A stretch of 64,000 nt of DNA from Anaerobiospirillum sp. NML120449 (lineage in GTDB: Bacteria > Pseudomonadota > Gammaproteobacteria > Enterobacterales > Succinivibrionaceae): assembly GCF_023051105.1 (NCBI RefSeq), contig NZ_JALKIL010000013.1, positions 1 through 64,000 on the forward strand, in the 5' to 3' direction. The notes under the pieces are model-generated. The model saw nothing but the letters and a program-made list of their open reading frames with translations, had not been told where the DNA came from and ran no database searches. Below are positions 21,101 to 27,001 of this stretch, piece after piece. Positions within the stretch are counted from its first letter, which is position 1; the number at the start of each line of letters is the position of its first letter. The position numbers and the translations under genes were made by a program.

Positions 21101-22667
21101 GATAGAGAATAAGATCATTGGCCGCAGCGGCAAAACCACCGAGGCTTTCCTGACCGGCCACCCTGGCCATCTCCTTTTCAACCAGCTTAAGCTCATGAAT
21201 AAGGGCACTCATGTCCATGGTGCGTCCCGAGACATGAGTAAGTCTGTCAATCATGACCCGGCGCGGATCAGATCCCGGAAACTGTCCAGATATGGCTGCA
21301 GCATCTTCGCCCTTACCGCTCCGGCGCGAGGCAAGACGGGTCCCCTGAATCATGGCATGAGAAAGACCAATGCCCGAGTTGAGCAGCGATCCAATATGCA
21401 TGTCAGAGCCTGCTGCCTTATCCTCAGTGAGATCAGTGCCTACATCAATGGCGGCCTCGCCCCTGCCATTGCTGTCATCAGCAAACCTACTGTCATCAGC
21501 AAGCGCACCGTCGGCAACGTACCCGTCATCTTCACGGCCCCCATCGCCCGCGCCAGCTTCGCCCCGCGCACTGCCGGTGCGGCTTCTGGCGCGGCTGCCG
21601 CCGCTGCCTGCGCGGCTGCGGGATCCCCTGGCGGACCTGGAGGCACGGCCAGAACCTCTGCCTGCCCTGCCAGATACTCCCTCAGAGCTTTCAGCCTGCT
21701 CATCATCGACGGAAGCTGCGTCATCGTCAGATACAGATGCAGTGTACTCATAGTCGGCAGCGTCAGTTGCAGCCCCACTTATCCCGCCATCATCTATCTG
21801 CACCAGCTCATCGCTGTCATCATGGACAGAGACAGCTGCGCTGTCGGCCATGCCAGAACTGTCGTCCCTGCCACAGCCATCACGAGCTGCGCCAACGTCA
21901 CCATCTGCAACATCTGCAGCAGCATCTGCACGATCAGTAAGATCCTGACCGTCAAAGGCGGCACGACGACGGCGGGCATGCTCTCGGGCATCACTCATCA
22001 GCTCATCGGAAATCAGGCTTGTCTGAGCTGTGCTGTCATCATCCACGAAAATGTCAGCTGCGACAGCCACCACAGAGTCATCCTCTCTCATGTGATCGGC
22101 AGGCATGTCTGACGCACTGTCTGCAGCTGCAGCAGTGTCAGTGTTTTTCTTGCGGGAGTTACGGGTCCTGGTGGCTGAGCGCCCAGCTGCTTTACCGGCA
22201 CGACCGGCAGCGCGAGAGCCGCCCCTGGCAGCCTCAGCGCCCGCACCAGCAGCGGCCGCTGCTGCGCCAGTTGCGGCGCCAGCGGTCTGTTCGCCGGCTC
22301 CGGAGCAGGCGCTGCTGTCAGCCCCCAGGGTATGGCTGTCGACGCTCCTGTCAGACTGGCTGTCGGCACTGCGGGCGGACCGGGCGGCAGCTTTCTGAGC
22401 GCTGCGGCTTTCAAGATCGGCGCTTAAGGCAGCTTCGAGCTCCTGATAAACAGACAATTCGTCATCGGGCTGAACCCCGGTGCTTGAAGACCTTGAGGAG
22501 CGTCGCTTGCTGCGGATAAGGGAAGTATCCTTTTTCTTTACCGCAGAGCGTGCTTTTGAGGATGAGGATGAAGATGGCACAGCATGTCCTTCGGGTAAAA
22601 GCCTGTGAGCTCTTAAGCCTGATTCAGAAGATGGCAGAGGTCGGCCCGCGTGCGGGCCATGGATCAC
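9153..22667 (-). CDS. Giant acidic multi-domain protein, about 4,504 residues
   Basis: A single frame of 13.5 kb with no break. Approximate layout: 30-430 Ser/Ala/Arg/Asp-rich and disordered; 440-930 ordered, helical; 935-1035 Ala-rich linker; 1040-2190 ordered and helix-rich, with a stretch near 1500 (AEAHTWLFYAARLAVPEA) recalling Sel1/TPR-type repeats; several more disordered insertions near 2200-2330 and 2520-2700; 2900-3470 ordered; poly-Ala and very acidic 3530-4020 including eight 21-residue repeats; 4110-4330 ordered; basic Arg/Lys/Gly tail. No signal peptide, membrane segment or enzyme motif was seen, so it is probably a cytosolic scaffold. The outer start is a GTG at 22667 straight after a stop. 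A TATAAT at 22675-22670 makes an inner GTG at 22580, with an AAGGA site 6-7 bases upstream, the better start. The family is not recognised. Confidence 0.85.
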   Translation of the reverse strand: MIHGPHAGRPLPSSESGLRAHRLLPEGHAVPSSSSSSKARSAVKKKDTSLIRSKRRSSRSSSTGVQPDDELSVYQELEAALSADLESRSAQKAAARSARSADSQSDRSVDSHTLGADSSACSGAGEQTAGAATGAAAAAAGAGAEAARGGSRAAGRAGKAAGRSATRTRNSRKKNTDTAAAADSASDMPADHMREDDSVVAVAADIFVDDDSTAQTSLISDELMSDAREHARRRRAAFDGQDLTDRADAAADVADGDVGAARDGCGRDDSSGMADSAAVSVHDDSDELVQIDDGGISGAATDAADYEYTASVSDDDAASVDDEQAESSEGVSGRAGRGSGRASRSARGSRSRAGSGGSRARSRTGSARGEAGAGDGGREDDGYVADGALADDSRFADDSNGRGEAAIDVGTDLTEDKAAGSDMHIGSLLNSGIGLSHAMIQGTRLASRRSGKGEDAAAISGQFPGSDPRRVMIDRLTHVSGRTMDMSALIHELKLVEKEMARVAGQESLGGFAAAANDLILYRKLEELGAEQYSNITAGQLRTLIKRSIPKLTDKMILECWQCFKSCIKNEELSESIEEIAREHNITLPYNEVEAWLFTEEADFRGDPVLSAVRRTVVDAYSSYEEELLNIVKIFDIKNSHFSKAYDEVTFYYYLIAHKTGRESDFRIYEALVKLKNHIELFILMRGSFVKTSDFSVFSDSEQAGEIYDDHSVFSQPVYNNGSELGKLDPCGMHFCYLESVLTKVVDSKSDRDLLFTFIRKFGDLYVQQASHKFFNPSMGFEFDFVPGVLSYLHGVYACKTGAEAFYDASRRVEDSEESPIVLYELFINEEALNSARCAEHRHAWDKFHKTLAENPFEHQFTDEMKEWATHIYHQEAVDRAVASLNPGIVTCGHPMSAEVNYLNDQVYCELMAFYSKYLINIERRNLYALTQQQAVDEAVESASADDDEAIGAAATSASAAAAAADAADAADGADANDGAGADRDDGDDGSEAAAALAAARAAAAKAAARAASATAAASAAASSAASAAGSDDYDSDIWLLGDNGFIPVIPGTPALSSFLIGRVFTYGELIGEQNIGMGYSAMIYADICGNYLASAYRSQYYQALFDSKINCEGQLFFLYQMRSILAFHMGMTCLDMPLCSLRLYHNYDFHISHSSTAAYFRALSAQSDSWKKILERNPTLDPGLEHEGRQCLQSTVFGTIVSNALIYLCDLVEENTRMGDFYHNSLLLLTSLLARCLKAEYNPAGCLAVYRVMTTNWGGSISSIDQAEFSVLFPHSSPSDLLYHQLFPHAASNSNADDLIGPEFSREDTAALFLQTGMLSPDHREQGYNLLNGHLSSYKGNFAPVTEPYLDELYRTSAGLGNASSISYLSEISHALQHEDESDLYALMGGRMQAGALYKKLSHYFIKNEMDAERSRLAFQMFLMHRPYGFYESYLVLREHEDRIAEAHTWLFYAARLAVPEAVSELESLKAAGRFEPLPFVVYIKYLEELALTRVDALLALRQLATRGGVLPVNSLYFIRYIERNHEFFSNSMLRRNMLSSGQIDLELDEERDVLKAISHAEFFKSELDYLRFNSTDMEGNFATFHQLEEQDFDPDAFTGSQIGNDQIAQLVTRIFVCLSHGTSQLERALLLNWYMSGSLPSYLTPLASKLDITVNSRQDHVGIDSVMANYRADLDTYPLSLNICLCMEKRGSHILDKADSVDEVFEAIVRGEGAGITLETMYAFTLNALRGRGRPNVQLFLNMCRYLANVGDSAAARFTHLCMDHLTVMPYGDVFNDTMVESYERDVTRWADFFARRAFDGDLLRTMIESLEARLERDFILKNHLTAGEGTPVEPGADDMPGTAQSGLSGMLYGGSAISAQTIDVLSGDEGSDSYEQRVRQLGRQEDRLNSLIIQENQEAAVSFVDAYVKELERHRDERVARAAEAHSSMEDVSEVMDDLNEVDIFGPTSTLILQSNSFDRSRLLLEIEPRLLENQELVIKEHIAGRIYLKAFIDYLYFMKTRGWNTVQSMVFSRNGWQLGRRANGPARSYASLLARDMLTGAPGARERFLYYVQSHAFRYHLNSEYFHEDDSSQTARRFATDVLQIDLRSQRFEEFSSSMDLEGFPEFKALILEESNGYVAGRPRFCIDGLEYDPESGYSSSDSDPVPDLVLSQQEAVKARDELKNLARTLNDLSTADAELRSRWFTVSDTALAAMVPQVPDPDADGDEDDEGDNGSARSASSDRAGRRKAGRRGGTRARALERARARAQARDIARAGTGAGASASTGADAKGSIGAQSRGSTGAEDNAWSNDSIWDDESSDSKRWYDDWSDWIYDDSESESAASRGGLPAIVDREAVIARCQIERIIGMDNIERLLGSDGQWISYTFYENSSTCSEDILSMLGPGCALLPYRLLKSIDPESRNRVLSRSRRLNSLDISKEQGSDISALQAGDINTARIYGINPEHAVRRWHVSREQLIDASAQDAARHKAALDRAALDDDDERKKAPLTAHFRSSYDYALHQVDVMGVALAQLYSREQTSMSATVSSGTGGSEDSSSGSRSRSTRAALRAGSSAGAAGRAAADRAASHSAAESSAHRIYQDDDYEDQLADELMRHIEEDSDQDSGARTTESTTSKSGSRSGRSSRAGSTVRGGTADKAGKAGRGQAARSQASSTEVELTPEDLGLSQSDLIDDSHVRISTSFKDLWGRGKNGSDGNEADDQIDGPDALSALSIYEYEPGELQDLTAVAADEAGADSDKENTLLSAGSAAMARRHLTVEEKQLLRDLISGKEYQGGLFTLSYASDPDEVIEKARRRSKNTGRSYGINPGESWWDDPAEEQQRNGAAAVSAVIEEGAGEQGSDGTGGMFSGTGSAVRALRARMGNDGADVITNERSDDENLIYDRLKSFLSSRLGMAIPGLEGVDAAVLSEGLGPDFDDMDEASDDGSDSCWSRVRAAGSPLLRRIFEHAWEFDEQLEYQYTRPWMFHEDENPLHVYIYMLLNLCTANETWDLRLGCEEQFLDALYSQGYYFGCSDLVDCSFKNTVYESWRYRFERSEVSSQRGSAISNLAGSILERILNKDELTEFYRCDVNAVTEETAIVAEQFTFPEDTPKHYLVEALINYSDEQVSRRSRYYKVLTSATARQLQSHNYMVMLDDSLQHQAFYDLFNSRTMLARAPNVMHWLYQHSFKGMDIGHVTPRHPLWTRGSTVLDLISATLERSTMGVTADGEETPSTGAPAASSSAACNQAASSSAGITPTASTAADRGLPAAAALKNHLHSGTAHDSLALCPVETDTAAGLLVDSPELAYEDVRLAKLHRSLSGDEDCRRLSYVELIYGQGCSYEELTRGQRNELDALTLKFIGMQDTLNAAAESGGLVYSPFAAEYVAAGLDITDDRPWSDVAEQRAREFDRRSMELYGYHGLRGTTLGSYRDQVNFSDEDYDYFQQYFAACPLKKASGLKDVADRLVFSGRTRDALAMHNMSLVQLQTADPDSEEESEEIELRLACYEYARSMGLKYFIYDEDNFSDTLTNVIISHVCGHREALIEQAAAAAAAAGIDLSAGPAAAAAAAAAASASGAAAADRDEHLDDGPGESGYEDQGDDDEEISDEDVLTTGDGNYIFSSDELRQWAQGMEDESDYASDVDGYDEDEDSTADSYQGDTGYADEEETGYADEEETIYGDEDTSDYDEDYEDEAGDYSDAGDASQSTDVEADTYHQDDEYLDDGQYSSEHDQFQSYELPSEDEPGYDELSDEEISDEDILNPEALTEEEHSDEEISDEDILNPEVQPGYDELSDEEISDYDILNPEALTEEELSDEEISDDDVLNPDVLTAEELSDEEISDEDVLNPEALTAEELSDEEISDEDVLNPEVLTEEELSDEEISDEDMLNPEVQPDEELSDEEISDEDILNPEVQSEYWEGYDKESYEDEYDEYDSDEDEYREGEHGEGHYHDTASAEIAAESGSGIAPASQSGSLSESEAAGAAYGYGYADEDGADAENCESDGQYRDNSQYGDDESEYWEESDDFSDDDRQAFEAFAQSEQDLPDNLASALENYSAAAAAAAAVCAPAPAGAGMPDGAAAGSGEYVSYADMDSSVSEDQVTAGLSLLEGEDSDEELKRRFNEYMYYYSGNDDLDYSGYDNYGDMWQDLSFEKNSQLKSETLERDRERSRAVSESAGEDDNYVPVSALLFHQDLSIVDGDETVDQLSPASALAMSIAEDQVRMREGLMKLARKEELREQLEDLDEYDYDYDFDDDSDDDEEPMFMSYDQMESFSRFLAEKNINPMDIERIADALVENHFDILDQKGLSTDDIKRAMRDNGFEFDENSALEEIRATQETASGTAAAGYVPSPDDDTDTLQLQFSHNDQQYVCRSADANTGRAPESVLTSEYDSVASQPDDSGAGLTGLSGSDLADTELTEAQDAELALTSGSELTAEPGADSDTASAAAGSSASGSPASGSPASGSATGWGPGSATGWGPGSAPGAEQVSAGSRKVAAGRGSEKKSAGSKRRRGGRSKVKK
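10975..11475 (-). repeat. Eight 63-bp in-frame tandem repeats (21-residue acidic unit)
   Basis: The unit reads LSDEEISDEDILNPE followed by a 6-residue linker (ALTEEE, VLTAEE or VQP...). It is repeated about eight times with few changes, covering roughly residues 3730-3900 of the giant protein. A ninth, diverged core (EEISDEDVL) lies about 170 residues earlier, at about 11890, and may be the ancestral copy. Confidence 0.85.
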
Positions 22668-22669
22668 TC

Positions 22670-22675
22670 ATTATA
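22670..22675 (-). promoter_or_regulatory. Candidate -10 box of the giant gene
   Basis: A perfect TATAAT on the minus strand just before the open frame, followed by a GGCCCGC/GCGGGCC hairpin in the presumed leader (22643-22659). The -35 hexamer is poor. If used, transcription would start near 22662 and translation would have to begin downstream, for example at the GTG at 22580. Confidence 0.45.
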
Positions 22676-22873
22676 GCAAATAGCTCCCATGGCATCCGTA
22701 AAGCCCGGGAGCGCTTGCGGCCCGCGCACGGCCCGTAGCCGCGCCACTTGCGCGCCACCTGCGCTCCATTTGCGTGCCATTAGTACACCTGTTACTTTCC
22801 TGAATATCAGGCTCTGATTCGCGCAAAAGGCCCCTTTTGGACCAGCCATAAGCAACAGTGCCCCTTAAGACGT

Positions 22874-22905
22874 AAAAACCCCGCATCCGGATAAGGATTA
22901 CGGGG
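22874..22905 (-). terminator. Terminator downstream of the chemoreceptor gene
   Basis: On the minus strand CCCCGTAATCC (22905-22895) pairs with GGATGCGGGG (22888-22879), followed by TTTTT. It lies ~220 bases after the stop of the chemoreceptor gene. Confidence 0.65.
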
Positions 22906-23127
22906 GCATTGCTGCAGTCGGCTGCCAGGTGGCGGCCATCATATGAATAACTGATCTATGGTGAACATAACTGCATTAAGGCATCCAGCTGCCTGTCTGG
23001 CAGCAAGACCCTTGCACCATGGCTCAAGGCCATGAACGGAGGACCAGGGCCTGGCCGCCACAGCCTGGCGGGCATGGTCTTACGTACCATGACCATGCCT
23101 GCCTGCTGTGCAGTCATGAGACCGTCA

Positions 23128-24738
23128 TCAGATCTTGAAGAACTTGAGCCTGTCTATCAGATCGTTGAGGCTGTCTGCTGTGCCCACGAAGGTGGTGCGG
23201 GCATTCTGAGCCACATTGTTAACCTCGGTGGCTGCATGGGTAATGTCCTGCATGTTGTTTGAGATCTCAGATGAGGCCGTGGTCTGCTGGGAAGCAGCAC
23301 TGGAAATCTGAGTAATCTGGGTATTTACATCATTTACAAAGTTGAGGGCATTGGACAGATTCTCCTGAACACCGGAGCTGCTGGCGGCAACCTCAGACAT
23401 GCTGTCCAGGTTTTGCTGCATGGCCTCGGTAGCATGAGCTGTCTCTATCTGAATACGGTCCACCATGCCTCGTATTTCCTGAGTAGAGGCTGTGGTACGG
23501 TTAGCAAGGGCTCGAACCTCATCTGCTACCACGGCAAAGCCACGACCGGCCTCACCGGCACGGGCAGCCTCAATGGCAGCATTAAGGGCAAGCAGATTGG
23601 TCTGAGCAGCAATCTCATCAATGGTGCCTACAATGGAACCAATCTTGAGAGCCTGGTCTACCAGAGACTGGATGGTGGAGGCATTCTGCTTCATGTGCTC
23701 ATACTGATCCCGAATAGCGTTGGTGGACTCGTTAACACTCTTCATGCCCACACTGGTCAGATCAGCCGACTCCTGAGATGAAGCGGCGGCATCCTTACAG
23801 TTGTTGGCAATATTGGTAGTGGTAGCCACCATCTCATCAGCAGATGCAGATACGGCAATAGCCTTGCGCTCGGTGCGCTCCATGGCCTCACAGATATTCT
23901 GAGCTGATTTTTCCATATCACTCATATCGGCATTGACCTTATCAGCAAGGGTTATGACATGAGCAATGGTCTCACGCAGTTTGGCTGCCATGGAAATCAT
24001 GGCATTGTTGAGCACACCAAACTCGTCTTTTGATGATGGAGCAAACCTGTAGTTGAACTCACCATTTGAAAGTGCCTGTGCTGCAGTGCACTGAGCCTTG
24101 ATGGCGCGCTGGATGGAGGAGGAAATGACAAGTGCAATGATGATGCTGACAATAAGCTGTATTGTGGTCAGGGAAATAACCATGATAAGTGAACCTGTCT
24201 GAACCAGCTCTTCAGAAAGGTCTTCAATTACTATGAAGCGTAAGGCCACCACCTTTTCGATTTCTGCTCTCATGGTGGTAGACAGAGGAGCCAGCACATT
24301 GAGGTAAACCTCAAGGGCCTCATAAGGTCGGCCGGCATTAATAAGCGACATTACATCATTTTCAAAGATTCTCTCGTACTCAAGAGCCTGATCCTTGAGG
24401 GCAAACACTATTTCTTTCAGACCAAGACGGCCACCCAGAGCCTTGGTTGAGGTAATGAATTTGTCCATCTCCTCATTAACCTTCTGCATGTTTGCCGGAG
24501 TCTGATTGTTTGGAGTCAGATAATTAATAATGGCTGCGTTGGTGCTTTCAAAGGTAGTCGATGTCAGGGCAATACGGCGGTAATTACCAGTAATGATTTC
24601 TGAAACCCTGGTAGCAGTTGAAATGGAGCTGTACATGGCATTGATTGACAGGCCGGATACTATCAATGAGAGCACCATGACCAGACCAAAACAGGCCATA
24701 AGCCGGACTTTGATGGAAGAAGAAGCAAAGAAACTCAT
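23128..24738 (-). CDS. Methyl-accepting chemotaxis protein
   Basis: 536 residues from the ATG at 24738. This start is chosen because it opens with a short basic cytosolic tail and a membrane helix ([15 protein letters not shown]), as MCPs do. The frame is open 109 codons further upstream but that part is not MCP-like. A periplasmic helical sensor of ~150 residues precedes a second helix ([17 protein letters not shown]), then a HAMP domain, then the signalling hairpin with the conserved [20 protein letters not shown] block followed by [15 protein letters not shown]. The C-terminus (RLKFFKI) lacks the NWETF-type pentapeptide that tethers CheR/CheB. It should signal through CheW and CheA; the cheW at 57 kb is the visible partner. 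The ribosome site is weak. Confidence 0.93.
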   Translation of the reverse strand: MSFFASSSIKVRLMACFGLVMVLSLIVSGLSINAMYSSISTATRVSEIITGNYRRIALTSTTFESTNAAIINYLTPNNQTPANMQKVNEEMDKFITSTKALGGRLGLKEIVFALKDQALEYERIFENDVMSLINAGRPYEALEVYLNVLAPLSTTMRAEIEKVVALRFIVIEDLSEELVQTGSLIMVISLTTIQLIVSIIIALVISSSIQRAIKAQCTAAQALSNGEFNYRFAPSSKDEFGVLNNAMISMAAKLRETIAHVITLADKVNADMSDMEKSAQNICEAMERTERKAIAVSASADEMVATTTNIANNCKDAAASSQESADLTSVGMKSVNESTNAIRDQYEHMKQNASTIQSLVDQALKIGSIVGTIDEIAAQTNLLALNAAIEAARAGEAGRGFAVVADEVRALANRTTASTQEIRGMVDRIQIETAHATEAMQQNLDSMSEVAASSSGVQENLSNALNFVNDVNTQITQISSAASQQTTASSEISNNMQDITHAATEVNNVAQNARTTFVGTADSLNDLIDRLKFFKI

Positions 24739-25886
24739 AACTAAACAGCCATATGCGTATATGCCCGTCAGAGCTGGCCTGCCAGACCGGACACAGCCGG
24801 TAAGGCTCAGTCTGCCTCCAACAGCAGGAGCGCCACCACATGCATAAAAAGCAAAAAAGTACAGCTGGTACAGATCCGCTAAGTTATCAGGGAAGTCTCC
24901 ACTATGAACGCTTATATTGATTGGACCAAAAACAGGATATCTGCCCCTGCAGCCAGTACCGTCTCTAAGGGCATATGACCGGCACCACGGCGCCTGCCAC
25001 AAGTTACTCAGATGCTGATACTTATCCCTGCTGCATGAGCAAAATTTAAGCACTTGTCGAATCATCCCTGAGAGCAGTCAGGGGAAAACAGAAAAGACCG
25101 TAAACAATCAGACCGTACGCAATCATGCGCATCACAGCACACAGCCACAGCCACAGCATCATGCCGCATCACGCACTGCGTCCTTAAAGAACAGGTATTA
25201 CGTTCCAGAGCCCGTCCTCATGCCAACATACACTCGCTGATCTGGGAGTTATTCACCCATACCTACATGGATCCTGGATCAGTTCAGCCATGGCCACATG
25301 AGCCATGCACCAGGTCGGGCATGGCTCCATTGGGCCTGAACCAGGTCGGGCATGGCTACATGGGCATAGACCAGTGCAGGCAAGGGCTCTTTGAGGCATC
25401 AACAATGAGCCACGGACTGTTGAGGAACAGTTTTGTGAAGTTAAGGCTGCGTCCTGCTGCCTGGCTGTGCCCAGGAACAGCTCAGGCAGTTAAGGAGCGC
25501 AATGCTATCTGGCATACATCACCTGCTCCGGGAATGAAAACTCTCTTACAGATATGACTCAGGATCAAATCCAGCATTGCTGTCATGCTGACAGTTATGA
25601 AAGACCATATAGCATCAGATGTAAGCGCAGTCAGAAAAGACGGGCAGCATGCCATAGTGAGTACGACCTTGACCATTACCGTCCCTGTCCAGCTGAACTG
25701 CCGGAACCTGACAAGAGAGACTGATGCGACCCACAGTAACGTACTCACAGCAAATTATTTTGTCTGACTCATTTGCGAGCCTGACGGAGTAAGCATCTCC
25801 TTATGATTCATATTCGATTGTTGTTGCCCCTTTCATTGCAGCCATGGCACAGAGGCTTTATGTCTGCGCTGAGACAGGAGGGATTT

Positions 25887-26238
25887 GTTTGATGTCAGAG
25901 AAGCTGTAGAGCCACATATGTCGCGGCCAGAGCGCCATGCTTTTGATGTCCGGGCTGGCTGTAGCGCTGCTGATATCGCATTCGTACTGCCATGCTCCTT
26001 ATGGCCAGTCTGGCTGCAGAGCCGCATTTGTCGCGGCCAGAGCGCCATGCTTTTGATGTCCGGGCTGGCTGTAGTGCTGCTGATATCGCGGGCGTACTGC
26101 CATGCTCCTTATGTCCGGGCTGGCTGTAGAGCCGCATTTGTCGCGGCAAGAGCGCCATGCTTCTGATGTCCGGGCTCGCTGCAGAGCCGCATTTGTCGCG
26201 GCTGGAGCGCCATGCTTTTGATGTCAGGGCAGACAGCT
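25887..26238. repeat. 55-bp tandem repeat array, six units in A-B-A-B-A-A order
   Basis: A-type units begin at 25909, 26019, 26129 and 26184 (GAGCCGCATTTGTCGCGGCC...). Between the first three lie diverged B-type units of the same length that share GCCATGCT..TTATG and CTGGCTG.AG. A partial unit precedes the array and another follows it. The spacing of 110, 110 and 55 shows a higher-order duplication. Confidence 0.85.
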
Positions 26239-26693
26239 GCCCCTGGTGTCACTGGCTGAACTGGCCACCTTTTGATATCACCTGGTCCCATGGCATTATC
26301 TGGCTCAGCAGTGTCTGATGAACTTGCTCCCTGTTGATGTCTGCGTCATTTAGCTGACTGGCGCTGGGTCCTCTTGGTGTTTTTCATTTTTCCGTACGGC
26401 CGGCATGGCTCAAAAGCATGTCAGGCCGGGCTATTGTGCTTGCAGTATGTTAAGCCCATGTAATAGCAGAATATTGACAAAATAACGCACAGATGCAGTG
26501 CTGTCAGTAATTACAGGTTTGATTTGTGACGAATATGACCTTTCATGTGTCACATACCTGGTGACAGCGTAAATTAAGGAACTTCAATTCAGTATATCCT
26601 GTCAACGCACAGGGTAATTATTTGGGCCATGTCAGTGCACCTGAGGCCGGAAAATAACAGTGCATGTAACCGTTTTTATACCCCTGAAATAAC

Positions 26694-26730
26694 AAAAGGC
26701 GACTGTCCGTAAACAACAGTCGCCTTTTTT
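26694..26730 (-). terminator. Terminator downstream of lacZ
   Basis: AAAAGGCGACTGT (26694-26706) pairs with ACAGTCGCCTTTT (26716-26728). Both flanks are T- or A-rich, so it can work in both directions. It lies ~270 bases past the lacZ stop. Confidence 0.75.
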
Positions 26731-27001
26731 ATCAGCATTACGCTTGATCTTTACCTATATGTTATCCCCACCATGCCCGTGCCCATGTTCCCTGGAGTTT
26801 TACTCGCAAATCAGGGCACTCAGGAACATGGACTGACGGCCACCTGATAAGCAGCCGTACTGGCTCAGACATGATGCCATCACTGATGTGCAGCACCGGC
26901 CTTGCCGGGCCTCCATCCGGGCCCACGGCCAGGGGCCACACTGAGGCCCTGGCCAGGGCTCTGCTGGAGCTCAGACCGTGGCATGGATGGTGGTCTGGGG
27001 C

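Larger units (their letters stand above)
22668..23127. other. Spacer between chemoreceptor and giant gene
   Basis: It contains the candidate promoter of the giant gene and the chemoreceptor terminator. The segment at 22715-22770 is a GCGCC-rich simple repeat. No gene was seen. Confidence 0.45.
24739..27001. other. 2.2-kb spacer with two repeat blocks
   Basis: Between lacZ and the chemoreceptor gene. It holds a short duplicated ACCAGGTCGGGCATGGCT motif (around 25308 and 25341), the 55-bp tandem array at 25887-26238, and a terminator at 26694-26730. Around 26530-26570 there are overlapping TGTGAC / TGTCAC / GTGACA half-sites that could be an operator. Frames of 60-95 codons exist but have no ribosome sites and change frame with the repeats. 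No gene is supported. Confidence 0.5.

Noticed and set aside
25885-26166. Small frame through the 55-bp array
   Set aside because: Unit lengths are not multiples of three, so the frame changes sense from unit to unit; no ribosome site.
25887-26238. CRISPR array
   Set aside because: Units abut without unique spacers and no cas genes are present.
26460-26735. Small RNA between a TTGACA at about 26474 and the terminator at 26694
   Set aside because: No matching -10 at the right distance; the terminator is explained by lacZ.
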